DNA from: Paenibacillus sp. KS-LC4
GTDB taxonomy: Bacteria > Bacillota > Bacilli > Paenibacillales > Paenibacillaceae
Length of the DNA stretch: 64,000 nucleotides
NCBI RefSeq assembly: GCF_036894955.1
Contig: NZ_CP145905.1
Span: forward strand, 12,501 to 76,500
Direction of reading: 5' to 3'
A program made the position numbers and the translations under genes. The notes under the pieces are model-generated. The model ran no database searches, was not told the DNA's origin, and worked only from the letters and a program-made list of their open reading frames with translations. This document shows positions 62,701 through 64,000 of this stretch, in pieces. Position 1 is the first letter of the stretch, and the number at the start of each line of letters is the position of its first letter.

Positions 62701-64000
62701 GATGGCCTGTATCCAGCTGTGCCTGTAATTGAAGGGTGCTGCTGAGTTGTTCGTCTAAAACAGCATCCTCTTCCATTAACCTTACAGCGGCCACTTCATC
62801 AGAAATGCTGTAATGAAACTGTACTTTCCCATTAGCAGTAAATATGTCATCCTCTACATCATCAATTTGCAAATGAGATGAGCCAACATTCACTATTGTG
62901 GAGACTTCTTTAAAGTTTCCTGCGTAATCCCAAGCCTGTACTGTTACCTTATGTTGTCCTGTGGGAACATCATGGATCGTATAGGTTTCTGTGGCTGGCG
63001 CTAAATACTTGTAATCAATTACTCTGTCATTCAACAAGACATCATAGCCCCACATCCCGCTTCCGCCTTGATCTGAGCCGTTTATTTGAACTTCGATGTC
63101 GCTTTCATTTTTTTGCGACAGCTTTGGCTCCAAGACAGGCTGCGTTAAATCAATAAGTACCGGCAGCTCTATCGTTTGCCAGTCATCAGGAGAAGCAGCA
63201 TCTCCAAATTCAGATAACGCTCGAACACGCAGCTTGTAACGCCCTTCCGACACTAGCTCCTTTGCTCCTGTTTGGGAATTATAATACAGGCCATCCCATA
63301 CTAGCGGTAAAGACTTATTCCAGTACCATCCTCCATTGAGCAGAAATCCTTTAGATATTTTGTCAAAATGATAATTGAATAATACTTCGTTATTTTCATT
63401 TACAATTTGAAACACTTGCTGTTTGGCAAACCGAAGCAATTGGTAGTTAAACATGACCAAGGGTTCCCGATTAGTTGCTAAAGGTGAAAAGGCTACTTTT
63501 TGCGGATCCATTTTCTCATAGGCGTAGTCATAGCCTAGAGGGACGTTATTCCGATAGTTATATAGAGCTGTTGGACTCAATTTATTGAGGTTGTTATCTG
63601 TTCCGTCGAATCTGGCAATTTCATTGAACATGGGAATGGAGTTCCAATCGCCGTAATAACCGAAATACGGAATGCTAAGAGATGTTAGGTTTTCACCTGT
63701 TAATGTAATCCATCCTCCTAAGTATCTTCCGAGCTCTAATTCACTTGGAATTTGGACTTGTATTTGAAAACTGGCTGTGCCGTATGGTTCCAGTGTAAGG
63801 CTATCATTCGGTTGATTAGTCGAAATAGTAGCCTGATCCACTTTAGATACAATAGATTCGGCTTCATTTAAATCCTCGGTATACAGTCCATTGCTGCCGA
63901 TAGCATAGGTGATGGTTTGATTAGTAAGGTTCCTTGCTTTTAAAGTGAAGGAAACTTCTTTATCTAAAATTTGTTTCAGTGCAACGCTGGGTTTGTCTGT
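59741..64000 (-). CDS. C-terminal part of a giant SLH-anchored surface protein, subtilase (C5a peptidase/lactocepin)-like
   Basis: The frame is open to the window edge, so at least 1419 residues are present and the N-terminus is missing. The visible N-terminal part (to about residue 110) resembles the Fn3-like domain of C5a-peptidase/lactocepin S8 proteases (FTLKARNLTNQTITYAI; IPYFGYYGDWNSIPMFN). Several Ig/Fn3-like beta domains follow, including Bacterial Ig-like units (DNTKPVIDLFSI; VDTKAPSIQLEAASQVTTEE). The C-terminus carries three S-layer homology domains (FTDITGHWAQGSINLMANK; FKDIASSDWFWSEVNTAVTA; KWAQADINYLIQNHMMTG) that bind pyruvylated wall polymer. The protease domain would lie beyond the window; calling it a protease rests on the Fn3-like domain. 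Confidence 0.8.
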   Translation of the reverse strand, partial: TDKPSVALKQILDKEVSFTLKARNLTNQTITYAIGSNGLYTEDLNEAESIVSKVDQATISTNQPNDSLTLEPYGTASFQIQVQIPSELELGRYLGGWITLTGENLTSLSIPYFGYYGDWNSIPMFNEIARFDGTDNNLNKLSPTALYNYRNNVPLGYDYAYEKMDPQKVAFSPLATNREPLVMFNYQLLRFAKQQVFQIVNENNEVLFNYHFDKISKGFLLNGGWYWNKSLPLVWDGLYYNSQTGAKELVSEGRYKLRVRALSEFGDAASPDDWQTIELPVLIDLTQPVLEPKLSQKNESDIEVQINGSDQGGSGMWGYDVLLNDRVIDYKYLAPATETYTIHDVPTGQHKVTVQAWDYAGNFKEVSTIVNVGSSHLQIDDVEDDIFTANGKVQFHYSISDEVAAVRLMEEDAVLDEQLSSTLQLQAQLDTGHHELVIRAYDNDGVELAASKPIQVHVNAISQSMASHTGDINEGESIMIDYTIHSDAMQDVKRIEATLYGNYQLLSSAEQSLGSLHTPITVKHVAGYNEGVYYELDAYDEEDNKIGHDWNFINSLKPADMTVISTNGAQAQFESELFKVAPLTVNHPFIAEMSVTEQVYRIDVSSQSWGQDSSDWTVINSVYPSNNSVSVHINQLPPDDNHAYRLRFEAYQEDGSKLLTEKYIGLFQENRLGLNVAYEQSEWPVFKADQVNTIDWTVTPGYGNPDHYTYQIAWSDGISYINESTGILDGAASHLNIPAFSKNSGYKMALIAIQSFDANGEQTGHLFYPVRIDNTKPVIDLFSIPFSPNQVLSTNRLVFNQFKISDSESKVDTTLSINGVEVSGMSVSHSSSFYTGSSSVLNGTLPLTEGRQTISIEAIDEAGNIARLNRSLLVDTKAPSIQLEAASQVTTEESAFIVKGTAADDLSLQEIAVNGNLVYSDSQQSNYGKQAARSFSHTVHLQMGQNIITVDVLDKAGNAAVTTITVNRMDPTIKNGGAIGSTYTFDTNKPPAIKNGTLIFDNQLLLKNTITENGQNVSKLTITPDALNQSFKSLEEGHYSGNKVLKFVLDEIKGPIHMKLPLASLAEAKNSAEDIVLFIQLGDISYKLPLRVLDIQNLMRTLKASSNDINVHIRMGEVSNNTAVKLAEQIHEFDLQLLGGFIEFDITAEAGENIITLNDYDNIYVERIMTLPLPYQANEMTAVTINPDNGGISFVPATFHKASDNRMAVIMKRPGNSIYSVVKAKNHFTDITGHWAQGSINLMANKLIVRGISDTKFAPEKAVSRAEFASMLVRSLGLSTDQNADTVVFKDIASSDWFWSEVNTAVTAKLVNGYKDGSFRPNQPIKREEMAVMAANAIRFIENKKALPNSESKQAIKTYQDQDKISKWAQADINYLIQNHMMTGLSNDIFSPHSIANRAQATVLLKLLLQNNGFINDES

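Overview
The window reads as a chromosomal, origin-proximal segment of a spore-forming Bacillota, most likely Paenibacillus or a close relative. It opens inside a 23S rRNA gene, then a 5S rRNA, and continues with the order known from the Bacillus subtilis rrnA-csfB to yabO stretch: gin, yaaO-like decarboxylase, tmk, darA, yaaR, holB, ricT, yabA, yabB, rsmI, abrB, tatD, yabE, rnmV, ksgA, yabG, veg, sspF, ispE, purR, ridA, spoVG, glmU, ctc, pth, fin, mfd, a prsA-like foldase, spoVT, yabN, HU and rqcP. Against B. subtilis, yazA, metS and prs are missing from their usual places, an HD phosphohydrolase gene sits between abrB and tatD, and an HU gene lies between yabN and rqcP. Many start codons are TTG or GTG, chosen here by Shine-Dalgarno spacing.

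Three accessory blocks interrupt the backbone. Block 1 (about 24.0-31.2 kb, between ctc and pth) holds a GbsR-type regulator, a sugar/glycerophosphate-type ABC importer without its ATPase, a HAD phosphatase, an SMR pump, a metallophosphoesterase and a WG-repeat protein. Block 2 (about 37.7-53.7 kb, between the prsA-like gene and spoVT) holds AraC/MATE, a complete urea importer operon urtABCDE, an orphan FecCD permease, a TetR regulator with a fused SDR-alpha/beta-hydrolase, a secreted asparaginase, an SPFH/ribbon-helix-helix pair and a decayed stretch with an ABC-ATPase remnant. Block 3 (from 57.3 kb) holds a GntR-DUF1648-CPBP cassette and the C-terminal part of a giant SLH-anchored surface protein that resembles a C5a-peptidase/lactocepin type subtilase and runs off the window.

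Regulation is unusually readable. A c-di-AMP (ydaO) riboswitch with a terminator precedes yabE, in the same window as the c-di-AMP receptor gene darA. Paired Spo0A boxes lie just downstream of the abrB promoter and again before the HD gene. A 17-bp-spaced inverted PurBox pair precedes purR. Perfect TGTNA-N7-TNACA GlnR/TnrA boxes lie upstream of urtA and the asparaginase, tying two nitrogen-scavenging functions of block 2 together. Matching palindromes flank tetR and its SDR-hydrolase partner. Sigma-factor-specific promoters can be proposed for veg (tandem sigma-A), spoVG (sigma-H), yabG (sigma-K), sspF (sigma-G), fin (sigma-F) and ctc (sigma-B-like). A dispersed intergenic repeat family occurs before rnmV, mfd and spoVT. 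No CRISPR array, tRNA, insertion sequence or clear phage gene was seen.
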